Below, in pieces: positions 1-9,141 of a stretch of DNA of 64,000 nucleotides. The stretch spans positions 55,355 through 119,354 of the forward strand of contig CAWCPM010000003.1 of NCBI GenBank assembly GCA_963797565.1, read 5' to 3'. Position numbers and translations under genes: made by a program. Under the pieces are notes generated by a model. It was not told the origin of the DNA and ran no database searches. It saw nothing but the letters and a program-made list of their open reading frames with translations. The stretch comes from JAICYJ01 sp963797565. Lineage in GTDB: Bacteria > Actinomycetota > Thermoleophilia > Gaiellales > JAICJC01. Position 1 is the stretch's first letter, and every line of letters starts with the position of its first letter.

Positions 1-61
1 AGCCGCAGGTCAGGCAGAACCCGCACCTGTCGCCCAGCTCGCGGTTTCGATTGTGGCCCAT
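1..61 (-). CDS. Partial gene leaving the left edge, Cys-rich N-terminus
   Basis: Only the first 20 codons are inside the window. Reading leftward from ATG at 61, the protein begins MGHNRNRELGDRCGFCLTCG, with a CxxCxxC-type cluster that could bind zinc or an Fe-S cluster. A TAGGAT hexamer lies 6 nt before the ATG, the same leaderless arrangement seen for many genes here, which supports this being a real start. It is divergent from the dehydrogenase operon. The family cannot be named from 20 residues. Confidence 0.45.
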   Translation of the reverse strand, partial: MGHNRNRELGDRCGFCLTCG

Positions 62-67
62 GCGCCA

Positions 68-73
68 ATCCTA
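68..73 (-). promoter_or_regulatory. -10 element TAGGAT, leaderless spacing
   Basis: TAGGAT on the minus strand, 6 nt before the ATG at 61. It matches the TANNNT-to-start pattern repeated through the window. No convincing -35 was seen. Confidence 0.45.
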
Positions 74-178
74 GATGGTCGATCGATATCTTCCGCGAGC
101 CTGGCCACTCAGAACGGCGCTGACGCCGGCGCGGGCCAGGGTGGTGGTGAGGGGGAAGACGGGGTCCGAAACCGGGGG

Positions 179-184
179 TACACT
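179..184 (+). promoter_or_regulatory. -10 element TACACT for the dehydrogenase operon
   Basis: TACACT ends 10 nt before ATG 195. It favours 195 as the true start rather than the in-frame ATG at 75, which would put the promoter inside the gene. Confidence 0.5.
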
Positions 185-194
185 CCCACAAAGG

Positions 195-1241
195 ATGGCA
201 GTAGCCCGAGAAGCCACGCCGGTCGAGTCGGCCGAGGACGTCAAGCAGGCTGACCTCGACAGCGAGGATCTGCTCCAGATCTACCGCAACATGCTGATCA
301 CGCGCGGGATCGAGGAGCGCGGGCACATCCTCTACCGCCAGGGCAAGATCCCCGGCAGCTTCTACACAGGCCGCGGCAACGAGGGTGCCAGCGTGGGTGT
401 GGCGACCGCCATGCAGGCGATGGACGTGGGCACCCCGATCCAGCGTGACATGGGGGTTCACGTGACCCGTGGCACCGAGCCCTGGCGCATCTTCGCCCAG
501 TACATGGGGCGCAGCGACGGCCTGGCGGCCGGCAAGGACGGCAACGTGCACATGGCCGATATCCGGCTCGGCCTGATCGCCATGGTCAGCCACCTGCCGG
601 CGCTGATGCCGGTGGCCGTGGGCGCCGCCCTCGCCTTCCAGATCCGGCGCGAGCCGCGCGTGGCGGTGGCCTGGTCGGGCGACGGCGCCATGGCACGCGG
701 CGACGCGCACGAGGCCATGAACCTGGCCGGAGTGCGCAAGCTGCCGGTTGTCTTCATCGTGGACAACAACCAGTACGCCTACTCGACGCCGAACCGTCTC
801 GAGTTCGCCTGCGAACACCTCGCCGACCGCGCGGCCGCCTACGGATTCGAGGGTGTCGTGGTGGACGGCTGCGACGTGCTGACCGTGTACCGCGAGGCGC
901 ACGCCGCGATCGAGAAGGCGCGCGCAGGCGGCGGCCCGACGTTGCTGGAGCTGGTGACGCTGCGCATGGAGGGCCACGCCGTCCACGACGACGCCTTCTA
1001 CGTGCCGCGCGAGATGCTGGAGCAGTGGAAGGAGAAGGATCCGATCGAGCGCCACCGCCGCTGGCTGAAGGAGAGCGGCGTGCTGGGCGAGGCGGTCGAC
1101 GACGAGATCACCGTCGAGGTCAAGAAACTCCTGAACGAGGCCATGAAGCGCGCCGAGGAGAGCCCGCTGCCGGATGCCGCCGATCTGGACACCGGCGTCT
1201 ACGCTGACCCGGAAGAGCTGGACACCCCCCACCACCGTTAA
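195..1241 (+). CDS. pdhA: 2-oxoacid dehydrogenase E1 component, alpha subunit
   Basis: Thiamine-diphosphate-dependent E1 alpha subunit (348 aa) of a pyruvate or branched-chain 2-oxoacid dehydrogenase complex; it decarboxylates the 2-oxoacid and passes the acyl group to lipoyl-E2. The ThDP/Mg motif is visible as G162-D163-G164 followed by N191-N192, with the usual EAMNLAGVRKLPVVF helix between. ATG 195 is chosen over ATG 75 because homology begins after it and a -10 box sits at 179. First gene of an operon with E1 beta, E2, lipB and lipA; no E3 gene is in the window. Whether the substrate is pyruvate or a branched-chain oxoacid cannot be told from sequence alone, so the symbol is provisional. 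Confidence 0.9.
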   Translation: MAVAREATPVESAEDVKQADLDSEDLLQIYRNMLITRGIEERGHILYRQGKIPGSFYTGRGNEGASVGVATAMQAMDVGTPIQRDMGVHVTRGTEPWRIFAQYMGRSDGLAAGKDGNVHMADIRLGLIAMVSHLPALMPVAVGAALAFQIRREPRVAVAWSGDGAMARGDAHEAMNLAGVRKLPVVFIVDNNQYAYSTPNRLEFACEHLADRAAAYGFEGVVVDGCDVLTVYREAHAAIEKARAGGGPTLLELVTLRMEGHAVHDDAFYVPREMLEQWKEKDPIERHRRWLKESGVLGEAVDDEITVEVKKLLNEAMKRAEESPLPDAADLDTGVYADPEELDTPHHR

Positions 1242-1259
1242 CCATCGAAGGAAGCGACC

Positions 1260-2237
1260 TTGGCCATCAAGACCTACCTGCAGGCGATCTCGGACGGGCT
1301 GCGCGAGGAGATGCGGCGCGACCAGCGCGTGTTCCTGATCGGCGAGGACATCGGCGTCTACGGCGGCGCCTTCAAGGTCACCCAGGGCTTCCAGCAGGAG
1401 TTCGGCGAGGACCGCGTGATCGACTCGCCGCTGTCCGAGACGGCCATCACCGGCGCGTGCACCGGCGCGGCGCTGATGGGCATGCGCCCGGTCTGCGAGA
1501 TGCAGTTCTCGGACTTCGTATCCTGCGCCTTCGACCAGCTGGTCACCGTCGCGGCCAAGCAGCACTACCGGGTGGGCACGCCCGTGCCGATCGTGGTTCG
1601 CCTGCCCTCCGGCGGCGGCTTCTCCGGCGGCCCGTTCCACAGCCAGAACCCGGAGGGCTTCTTCGCCCACTGCCCGGGCCTCAAGATCGCATGCCCGGCC
1701 ACGCCGGCCGACGCCAAGGGGCTGATCCTGTCGGCCATCCGCGACCCCAACCCGGTGCTCTACTTCGAGCACAAGCACCTCTACCGCCGCATCAAGGGCG
1801 AGGTGCCGGACGGCGACACGGCCGTCGAGTTCGGCAAGGCGCGCGTGCACCAGGAGGGCAGCGACCTCTCGATCATCACCTACGGGGCGATGGTCTACAC
1901 GGCGGAGGAGGCTGCCAAGGCCGCCGCCGAGCAGGACGGCACCTCGGTCGAGATCATCGACCTGCGCACGATCACGCCCTGGGACAGGGAGGCGGTGCTC
2001 GCATCCGTGGCGAAGACCAGCAAGGTGATCGTGCTGCACGAGGACACCCACACCAGCGGCTTCGGCGCCGAGATCGCGGCGACCATCGCCGAGGAGGCGT
2101 TCGAGACGCTGGACGCCCCCGTCATGCGCATCACCGCGCCGGACACCCCGGTGCCGTTCTCACCACCTCTCGAGAAGGCGTACCTGCCCCAGCCCGGAGA
2201 CGTGCTGGCCGGCATCGAACGCCTCGCCGCCTATTAG
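1260..2237 (+). CDS. pdhB: 2-oxoacid dehydrogenase E1 component, beta subunit
   Basis: E1 beta subunit (325 aa), partner of the upstream alpha subunit in the heterotetrameric E1. The N-terminal pyrimidine-binding domain has the typical GEDIGVYGGAFKVTQGF and DSPLSE segments; the C-terminal transketolase domain carries LHEDTHTSGFGAEIAA. Translation starts at TTG, with a GAAGGAAG ribosome site just upstream and only 18 nt after the alpha stop, so the two are co-translated. Length is normal for the family. As for the alpha subunit, pyruvate versus branched-chain specificity is undecided. Confidence 0.92.
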   Translation: MAIKTYLQAISDGLREEMRRDQRVFLIGEDIGVYGGAFKVTQGFQQEFGEDRVIDSPLSETAITGACTGAALMGMRPVCEMQFSDFVSCAFDQLVTVAAKQHYRVGTPVPIVVRLPSGGGFSGGPFHSQNPEGFFAHCPGLKIACPATPADAKGLILSAIRDPNPVLYFEHKHLYRRIKGEVPDGDTAVEFGKARVHQEGSDLSIITYGAMVYTAEEAAKAAAEQDGTSVEIIDLRTITPWDREAVLASVAKTSKVIVLHEDTHTSGFGAEIAATIAEEAFETLDAPVMRITAPDTPVPFSPPLEKAYLPQPGDVLAGIERLAAY

Positions 2238-2253
2238 AACCAGGAGCCGCCGC

Positions 2254-3705
2254 ATGGCCACAGGAACCGTCGTCGATGTCGTAATGCCGCAGATGGGCGT
2301 GAGCGTGTCCGAGGGCACGATCACCCGCTGGATGAAGCAGGTCGGCGACCACATCGAGGCCGACGAGACGATCGTCGAGATCTCGACCGACAAGGTCGAC
2401 ACCGAGATACCGTCGCCCGCGTCCGGCATCGTGCGCGAGATCCTCGCCAACGACGGCGACACGGTGCCGGTGAACACCCGCATCGCGGTGATCGCCGTGG
2501 GAGATGCCGGCGACGCCGATGAGCCTGCCGACACGGCTCCGCCGGCCGCCACCGACAACGCCGAGGAGACGCCGGCCACCCCGGAGACGGCGCAGACGAT
2601 GTCGTCACAGCCCGCCCCCGAGCCGCAGGCCGCCAACGGCAGCAACGGCGGCGAGGACGACTCCGGCCGCACCTTCATCTCGCCGGTGGTCGCGCGGATG
2701 CTGGCCGAGCACCGCCTGGACGTGAATCAGATCACCGGAACCGGAAACGGCGGCCGCGTGACCAAGAAGGACGTGCAGGCGTTCATCGACTCGGGCGGCG
2801 CCCAGGCCGAGCCGGTGATCCACGACGTGCCGCACTTCGCGCCGCCTGCCGAGGAGACGACGGTCGTCAGCCAACCTCCGCCGCCGCCCGCGGCGCCGGC
2901 TCCCCCGGCGCCTGCTCCCGCTCCCGCCGCGGCCGCCCCTTCCCCGCCGGCTCCCGCCACCCAGCAGGCGCTGGTCGCAAGCGGCGGCGACGAGGAGCTG
3001 TACCAGTTCAACACGATCCGCAAGGTGATCGCGCGGCACATGCGGCACTCGCTGGACACGGCGGCGCACGTCACCACCGTGTTCGAGGTCGACATGACCG
3101 GCGTCGTCAACCTGCGCAAGAAGTGGAAGCCGGAGTACCAGAAGCGCTACGGCGTCAACCTCACCTACATCCCGTTCATCGCCCGTGCCACGATCGACGC
3201 GATCGGCAGCTGGCCATGGGTGAACGCCGAGGTGCAGGGCGAGACGGCGCTGATCAAGAAGTACGTCAATCTGGGCATGGCCGTGGCGGTGGACGACGCC
3301 AAGGGCCTGATGGTGCCGGTCATCCACCACGCCGAGGAGATGAACCTCGTGGGACTGTCTCGGTCCGTGATCGAGATGGCCGAGAAGGCCCGCACCAAGA
3401 CGCTGTCGCCCGACGAGATGGCCGGCGGCTCGTTCACGATCACCAACCCCGGCGTGTTCGGCGCGCTGATGGGCACGCCCATCATCCCGGAGGGCCAGGT
3501 CGCGATCCTCGATGTCGAGGCGATCGTGAAGCGGCCGGTGGTGGTCAGCGATCGCCACGGCAACGACTCGATCGCGATCCGCCACATGATGTTCCTGTGC
3601 CTGTCCTACGACCACCGGCTGGTGGACGGCGCCTACGCCGCGCAGTTCATGGCCCAGATCAAGGCCAGCCTCGAGAGCTGGGACGAGCAGGCGTTCGGGT
3701 TGTGA
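2254..3705 (+). CDS. pdhC: Dihydrolipoamide acyltransferase E2 (lipoyl / E3-binding / catalytic)
   Basis: E2 core of the complex (483 aa). Domains in order: one lipoyl domain with lipoyl lysine K47 in EISTDKVDTEI; a linker; a peripheral subunit-binding domain about 141-178 (ISPVVARMLAEHRLD...GRVTKKDV); a Pro/Ala-rich flexible linker about 205-242; and the acyltransferase domain ending in the active-site HRLVDG (H454, D458). A single lipoyl domain and a subunit-binding domain are the usual E2 plan. The stop codon overlaps the GTG of lipB, linking E2 synthesis to the enzyme that lipoylates it. Acyl specificity is not determined. Confidence 0.92.
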   Translation: MATGTVVDVVMPQMGVSVSEGTITRWMKQVGDHIEADETIVEISTDKVDTEIPSPASGIVREILANDGDTVPVNTRIAVIAVGDAGDADEPADTAPPAATDNAEETPATPETAQTMSSQPAPEPQAANGSNGGEDDSGRTFISPVVARMLAEHRLDVNQITGTGNGGRVTKKDVQAFIDSGGAQAEPVIHDVPHFAPPAEETTVVSQPPPPPAAPAPPAPAPAPAAAAPSPPAPATQQALVASGGDEELYQFNTIRKVIARHMRHSLDTAAHVTTVFEVDMTGVVNLRKKWKPEYQKRYGVNLTYIPFIARATIDAIGSWPWVNAEVQGETALIKKYVNLGMAVAVDDAKGLMVPVIHHAEEMNLVGLSRSVIEMAEKARTKTLSPDEMAGGSFTITNPGVFGALMGTPIIPEGQVAILDVEAIVKRPVVVSDRHGNDSIAIRHMMFLCLSYDHRLVDGAYAAQFMAQIKASLESWDEQAFGL

Positions 3706-4373
3706 CCGGCGCGTACCTGTACGAGCTCGGCGTGACCCCATACCGGGAAGCGCTCGAGACGATGACCGACCTGGCCGCCGCCCGCAGCCAGGGAGCCGTG
3801 CCCGACACGGTGATGCTGCTGGAGCACGAGCCGGTGATCACGCTCGGATCACGGGCGGTGCGCGGGGAGGAGCTGCTGATGGCCGCGGTCGAGTACACGC
3901 GCCGCGGCATCGAGGTCGTGGAGGTCAGCCGCGGCGGGCGCTCCACCTACCACGGCCCCGGGCAGGTGGTCTGCTACCCGGTGCTCGACCTGCACGACCG
4001 CGGCAAGGACCTGCACCGCTACGTGGCCGACCTCGAGCAGGTGGTGATCGACACGCTGGCCGGGTTCGACGTCGAGGGCCGCGTGGTCGAGGGTGACCAC
4101 GCCAGCGGCGTGTGGGTGGAGGACCGCAAGGTGGCGTCGATCGGCGTGCGCTGCGCGCGCTGGGTGACCACGCACGGGCTCTCGATCAACGCCGATCTCG
4201 ACCTCGACGTCTACGAGCTGTTCGACGCCTGCGGCCTGCGCGGTGCCGACTTCACGTCGGTGTCGGTCGAGGCCGGCCGTGCCGTGACGGTCGACGACCT
4301 CCGCCCGGCCCTGCGCGATGCCTTCGAGGAGCGGTTCCAGATCGCATTCGACCCGCTCCCCGCCGCCGTCTGA
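3702..4373 (+). CDS. lipB: Lipoyl(octanoyl) transferase LipB
   Basis: Moves octanoyl from octanoyl-ACP to lipoyl domains, here presumably K47 of the E2 encoded immediately upstream. 223 aa, the normal LipB length. Visible motifs: RGGRSTYHGPGQVVCYPV (78-95), the catalytic lysine K143 in DRKVASIG, THGLSIN, and the catalytic cysteine C177 in FDACGL. The frame is open far upstream, but homology begins at GTG 3702, which overlaps the E2 stop as GTGA, a coupling used repeatedly here. Followed without a gap by lipA. Confidence 0.95.
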   Translation: MTGAYLYELGVTPYREALETMTDLAAARSQGAVPDTVMLLEHEPVITLGSRAVRGEELLMAAVEYTRRGIEVVEVSRGGRSTYHGPGQVVCYPVLDLHDRGKDLHRYVADLEQVVIDTLAGFDVEGRVVEGDHASGVWVEDRKVASIGVRCARWVTTHGLSINADLDLDVYELFDACGLRGADFTSVSVEAGRAVTVDDLRPALRDAFEERFQIAFDPLPAAV

Positions 4374-5299
4374 TGCCCTACTCCGAGCTCGCCCGCGAAC
4401 GGCCCGCCTGGATGAAGGTGCGCGCCCCGTCGGGCAACACGCGCTTTGCCGAACTGCAGGGGATCATGCGCGACGGTGGCCTGCACACGGTCTGTGAGGA
4501 GGCACGCTGCCCCAACATCGGCGAGTGCTGGGGACGCGGCACCGCCACCTTCCAGATCATGGGCGACGTCTGCACGCGCGCCTGCCGCTACTGCGCCGTC
4601 ACGTCGGGACGTCCCGAGGGCGCCCCCGAGCCGCTGGAGCCGCTGCGCGTCGCGACGGCGGTGCGCAAGATGGGGCTGCGCCACGTCGTCGTCACCTCGG
4701 TCGACCGGGACGACCTGCCCGACCGCGGAGCCGGCCACTTCGCCGCCACCATCCGCGCGATCCGACGCCGCGCCCCCGAGTGCGGCGTCGAGGTGCTGGT
4801 ACCCGACTTCCTGGGCTTCCGCGAGGAGGCCCTGCGGACGGTGCTCGCGGCACGGCCGGACGTGTTCAACCACAACATCGAGACGGCCGAGCGGTTCTAC
4901 CGGCGGCTGCGGCCGCGCGGCGACTACCGAAAGGCGCTGGGACTGCTCGACCAGGCCAAGGACGTGTGGGCCGAGCTGTTTCCGGCGGCCCCGCCGCTGC
5001 TGACCAAGAGCGGCATCATCGTGGGGATGGGCGAGACCGACCAGGACGTGGTCGGGGTCATGCGTGATCTCCGCGACCACCGCGTCGACGTGGTCACCAT
5101 CGGCCAGTACCTGCAGCCGAGCGACCGGCACCTGCCGCTCGACCGCTGGGTGACGCCTGACCAGTTCCGCTGGATGCGCGAACAGGGCGAGGCGATCGGC
5201 TTTGCGTCCGTGTTCGCGGGGCCGCTGGTGCGATCGAGCTACCGTGCCGACGAGCAGCGCCTGGCCGCGAGCGGCGGCTCGCGGGCCGCGGCGCACTGA
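4373..5299 (+). CDS. lipA: Lipoyl synthase LipA (radical SAM)
   Basis: Inserts two sulfurs into the octanoyl group to form lipoate, the step after LipB. 308 aa. The auxiliary-cluster cysteines C41, C46 and C52 (CEEARCPNIGEC) and the radical SAM CxxxCxxC C67, C71, C74 (CTRACRYC) are all present, as is the C-terminal RSSY serine that ligates the auxiliary cluster. ATG 4373 overlaps the lipB TGA by one base. The dehydrogenase operon therefore carries a complete endogenous lipoylation route. Confidence 0.96.
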   Translation: MPYSELARERPAWMKVRAPSGNTRFAELQGIMRDGGLHTVCEEARCPNIGECWGRGTATFQIMGDVCTRACRYCAVTSGRPEGAPEPLEPLRVATAVRKMGLRHVVVTSVDRDDLPDRGAGHFAATIRAIRRRAPECGVEVLVPDFLGFREEALRTVLAARPDVFNHNIETAERFYRRLRPRGDYRKALGLLDQAKDVWAELFPAAPPLLTKSGIIVGMGETDQDVVGVMRDLRDHRVDVVTIGQYLQPSDRHLPLDRWVTPDQFRWMREQGEAIGFASVFAGPLVRSSYRADEQRLAASGGSRAAAH

Positions 5300-5316
5300 T
5301 CACGGGAGGAGATCAC

Positions 5317-5853
5317 ATGGTTCCGGAAGCCCCGATGGAGGACGGTCCCGACGGCAGGAAGGCGGCCGGCGACGGGTGGTTCATCGTCAACGCCCGCGAG
5401 ACGCCCTGGATCCACAACGAGAAGTTCGGAGCCGGGGTCACGTTCGAGGGCTCCCAGCAGTTCCCGCACTACGGCATCAACGTCCAGGTGGTGTGGCCGG
5501 GCCAGCCCAACTGCTACTACCACGCCGAGGAGGGCCAGGAGGACTTCCTGGTCGTGAGCGGCGAGTGCCTGCTGCTGATCGAGGGGCAGGAGCGCCGGCT
5601 GCGCGCCTGGGACTTCGTGCACTGCCCGCCCTTCACGGAGCACGTCTTCGTGGGCGCCGGGGACGGCCCCTGCGTGTTCGTCGGCGTCGGCGCCCGCAAC
5701 GCCGGCGAGGGTCTCGTCTACCCGGTCTCGGAGCTCGCGCTCGGCCACCAGGCCGGCGTCAACGAGGAGGCGACCACCGGCAAGGTGGCCTATGCGGATG
5801 TCCCCGAGACGACCCCGGGCCCGTGCCCCGAGGGATTGCTGCGCGACCGGTGA
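5317..5853 (+). CDS. Cupin-domain protein
   Basis: 178-aa single-domain cupin. The first metal motif is recognisable around CYYHAEEGQEDFLVVSGE and the second around WDFVHCPPFTEHVF, so a mononuclear metal site is plausible. A strong ribosome site (GGGAGGAG) precedes ATG 5317, 17 nt after lipA, so it may be co-transcribed with the lipoate genes. Substrate unknown: related cupins include 3-hydroxyanthranilate dioxygenase-like proteins and non-enzymatic sensors, and nothing here separates these. Confidence 0.75.
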   Translation: MVPEAPMEDGPDGRKAAGDGWFIVNARETPWIHNEKFGAGVTFEGSQQFPHYGINVQVVWPGQPNCYYHAEEGQEDFLVVSGECLLLIEGQERRLRAWDFVHCPPFTEHVFVGAGDGPCVFVGVGARNAGEGLVYPVSELALGHQAGVNEEATTGKVAYADVPETTPGPCPEGLLRDR

Positions 5854-5857
5854 CCCG

Positions 5858-5863
5858 TAGAAT
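5858..5863 (+). promoter_or_regulatory. -10 element TAGAAT, leaderless spacing
   Basis: TAGAAT ends 9 nt before ATG 5873 and lies just after the cupin stop. No ribosome site precedes the ATG, consistent with a leaderless transcript. Confidence 0.5.
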
Positions 5864-5872
5864 CTGCGGTCG

Positions 5873-6667
5873 ATGACGGCGTTTCGGATTCTGCGGTGGG
5901 GCTCCGACGAGCTGCCCCCGGCCGTCTGCCTGCATGACGTGCGCGGCCACGCCCGCCGGTTCGAGCGGGTAGCGCGGATGATCGAGCGCGGCCGGCTGGT
6001 CGTGGCCTACGACCTGCGCGGTCACGGCCGTTCGCCCTGGTCGGGCCCGCACACGATCGAGCAGCATGCCGACGACCTGCACGAGGTGCTGGATGCCTGC
6101 GGAATCGATCAGGCGGGCTTGATCGGCGACGGGTTCGGCGCACGCGTTGCGATCGCCTACGCGGTGCGAAACCAGGAGCGGATCAACTCGCTGACCCTGC
6201 TGGAGCCGCCGCTGGCGCCGTCGCCGGAGGCGATGCACGAGGCGGCCCGCGTCGAGCGCGACGGGGGCGGGTACGCCGGCGTGGACGAGGCGATCGACCG
6301 GCGCCGGCAGGAGGATGGTCTGCTGCACACGCCGCGCGGCCTGCTCGAGGAGGAGATGGCCGAGCACCTGGTCGCGGACGACGACGGCCGCTACCGCTAT
6401 CGCTACAGCCGTGAGGCGGCGGCGGCCGCTCTGGAGGCGGCGGCCCACCCCGAAACGCGGCTGTCAGACGTGCTGTGCCCGACCATGCTGATCCACGGCC
6501 ACGAGTCGCGATGGCTGACCGACGGCGACGTCGAGGCGGCCTTCGACGCAGTCCGCAGGTTGCGCGTCGAGGAGGTGCCCGGCGGCCACGTGGTGCTGTG
6601 GGATGCGATGGCCGAGACCAGCGCGCTCGTGCGCGATTTTCTGGTGGCCAAGGACCGCACCGCGTAA
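5873..6667 (+). CDS. Alpha/beta hydrolase with Asp at the nucleophile position
   Basis: 264-aa alpha/beta-hydrolase-fold protein. The core is clear: oxyanion-loop region HDVRGH (21-26), DLRGHGRS (47-54), nucleophile elbow GLIGDGFGARVA, acid-loop region near ESRWLTDGD, and a catalytic-type histidine in PGGHVVLWDA. The elbow reads G-D-G-F-G, with D86 where most esterases have serine. Aspartate nucleophiles are characteristic of haloalkane dehalogenases and epoxide hydrolases, though overall similarity seems closer to generic MhpC-like hydrolases. No substrate can be assigned. Likely its own leaderless transcript. Confidence 0.8.
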   Translation: MTAFRILRWGSDELPPAVCLHDVRGHARRFERVARMIERGRLVVAYDLRGHGRSPWSGPHTIEQHADDLHEVLDACGIDQAGLIGDGFGARVAIAYAVRNQERINSLTLLEPPLAPSPEAMHEAARVERDGGGYAGVDEAIDRRRQEDGLLHTPRGLLEEEMAEHLVADDDGRYRYRYSREAAAAALEAAAHPETRLSDVLCPTMLIHGHESRWLTDGDVEAAFDAVRRLRVEEVPGGHVVLWDAMAETSALVRDFLVAKDRTA

Positions 6668-6670
6668 GCT
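6665..6670 (+). promoter_or_regulatory. -10 element TAAGCT, leaderless spacing
   Basis: TAAGCT overlaps the hydrolase stop codon and ends 7 nt before ATG 6678. It selects that ATG over the longer open frame beginning at 6603. Confidence 0.5.
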
Positions 6671-6677
6671 GTCCGCG

Positions 6678-7397
6678 ATGAAGACGCTCGTTCTCCAGCA
6701 CATCGCATGCGAGCCGCCCGGGGTGTTCGAGGACGTCCTGAACGAGCGCGGCGCGGCCATCACGCGCGTCGAGCTGGACGAGGGCGGGCAGCTGCCCGAC
6801 TGGCGGGACTTCGACCTGATCGTGGCGATGGGCGGCCCGATGAGCGTGAACGATGAGTCCGAGCACCCCTGGCTGGTCGCTGAGAAGCGGCTGATCCGTG
6901 AGGCCGTGCGGGCCGGAGTCGGCTACTGGGGCGCCTGTCTGGGCGTGCAGCTGCTGGCCTCCAGCCTGGGCGCGCGCGTCTACGCGGGGCCGCAGCCGGA
7001 GGTGGGCGTGCTGGGGGTGACGCTGACCGACGAGGGCGCGTCCGACCCGGTGTTCGCGGGGCTGCCGCGCGAGCTGGCAACCCTGCAGTGGCACGGCGAC
7101 ACGTTCGACCTGCCGGAGGGAGCGGTGCTGCTGGCGGAGTCTCCGGCCTACCCTCACCAGGCCTTTCGCTACGGCCGGGCCGCGTACGGCGTGCAGTTCC
7201 ACGTCGAGGTGACGGGGGACATGGCGCGCGAGTGGGCGACGGTGCCGGCCTACGTCAGATCGCTCGAGCAGACGCTCGGGGCGGGTGCTGCGCCGGGGCT
7301 GTTCGACGAGTTCGACCGCGCCGCGGCCGGCATGCAGCTGGTCGCACGTCAGATGTTCGAGCGGTGGCTCGATGTCGCAGTCGCCACCCCTCGATAA
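6678..7397 (+). CDS. Class I glutamine amidotransferase-like protein
   Basis: 239-aa class I glutamine amidotransferase domain. Seen: MGGPMSVND, the nucleophile elbow GYWGACLGVQLLA with its cysteine, and the catalytic histidine in YGVQFHVEVT. Stand-alone proteins of this type are often annotated GMP-synthase-like, gamma-glutamyl hydrolases or amidases. No synthase partner is adjacent, so the acceptor is unknown. It overlaps the next small gene by 26 nt. Confidence 0.85.
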   Translation: MKTLVLQHIACEPPGVFEDVLNERGAAITRVELDEGGQLPDWRDFDLIVAMGGPMSVNDESEHPWLVAEKRLIREAVRAGVGYWGACLGVQLLASSLGARVYAGPQPEVGVLGVTLTDEGASDPVFAGLPRELATLQWHGDTFDLPEGAVLLAESPAYPHQAFRYGRAAYGVQFHVEVTGDMAREWATVPAYVRSLEQTLGAGAAPGLFDEFDRAAAGMQLVARQMFERWLDVAVATPR

Positions 7398-7734
7398 CCG
7401 CCTGCTGGCGCTGCGCTCGGCCGCTCAGGAGGCGAGCGATTTCGCGCTGGGCGACGATCAGGTGCGGCGGTTCATGGCGCTGCGCGACGCGGGGACGGGA
7501 GACGACGAGATCGCGGCGCAGATGGGGCTCGACGCCGAGATCGTGACCGAGCTGGTGCGGGCCGACGAGGCGCAGGCGGTGGCGCACCGCATCGCCATCG
7601 GCGAGCTGCCGATGTACCCGCCGCCGGAGCCGGGCGAGGGCGTGCAGGACGTGCGCAGCGGCAGCCTGGCGATGCCGCTGGCGGTGCTGATGGTGGTGCT
7701 GGCGGGCGTGATCGTGTACGGCCTGAGTCGCTGA
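7372..7734 (+). CDS. Small protein with HTH-like segment and C-terminal membrane helix
   Basis: 120 aa with no family recognised. Residues about 35-65 (ALRDAGTGDDEIAAQMGLDAEIVTELV) have the spacing of a helix-turn-helix, and the C-terminus is a single hydrophobic helix (MPLAVLMVVLAGVIVYGL), giving a tail-anchored layout. ATG 7372 lies inside the amidotransferase gene, so the two are probably co-translated. A membrane-tethered DNA-binding or adaptor protein is possible but is inference. Confidence 0.6.
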   Translation: MSQSPPLDNRLLALRSAAQEASDFALGDDQVRRFMALRDAGTGDDEIAAQMGLDAEIVTELVRADEAQAVAHRIAIGELPMYPPPEPGEGVQDVRSGSLAMPLAVLMVVLAGVIVYGLSR

Positions 7735-7767
7735 CGCGCCTTTACGCGATGATCGCGACCTCCGCGG

Positions 7768-7772
<5 letters not shown>
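7730..7772. terminator. Imperfect hairpin between convergent genes
   Basis: GCTGACGCG (7730-7738) pairs with CGCGGTCAGC (7763-7772) with a one-base bulge, enclosing a small CGCGA/TCGCG stem. It spans the junction of two convergent genes. There is no T-run, so terminator activity is only suggested. Confidence 0.3.
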
Positions 7773-9084
<1,312 letters not shown>

Positions 9085-9141
9085 GTCGCCCGCGCTCCTC
9101 GTCTGTTGTTCGGTTCCGGGGTTGGATTTAGCTTAGATCCG

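Noticed and set aside
75..194. Longer E1 alpha reading frame from ATG 75
   Set aside because: The first 40 residues are Arg/Pro-rich with no family similarity, and a -10 box lies inside them; ATG 195 is better.
2605..3741. Long minus-strand frame opposite the E2 gene
   Set aside because: It is the antisense of a strongly conserved gene, with a His/Arg/Gly-rich composition typical of high-GC shadow frames.
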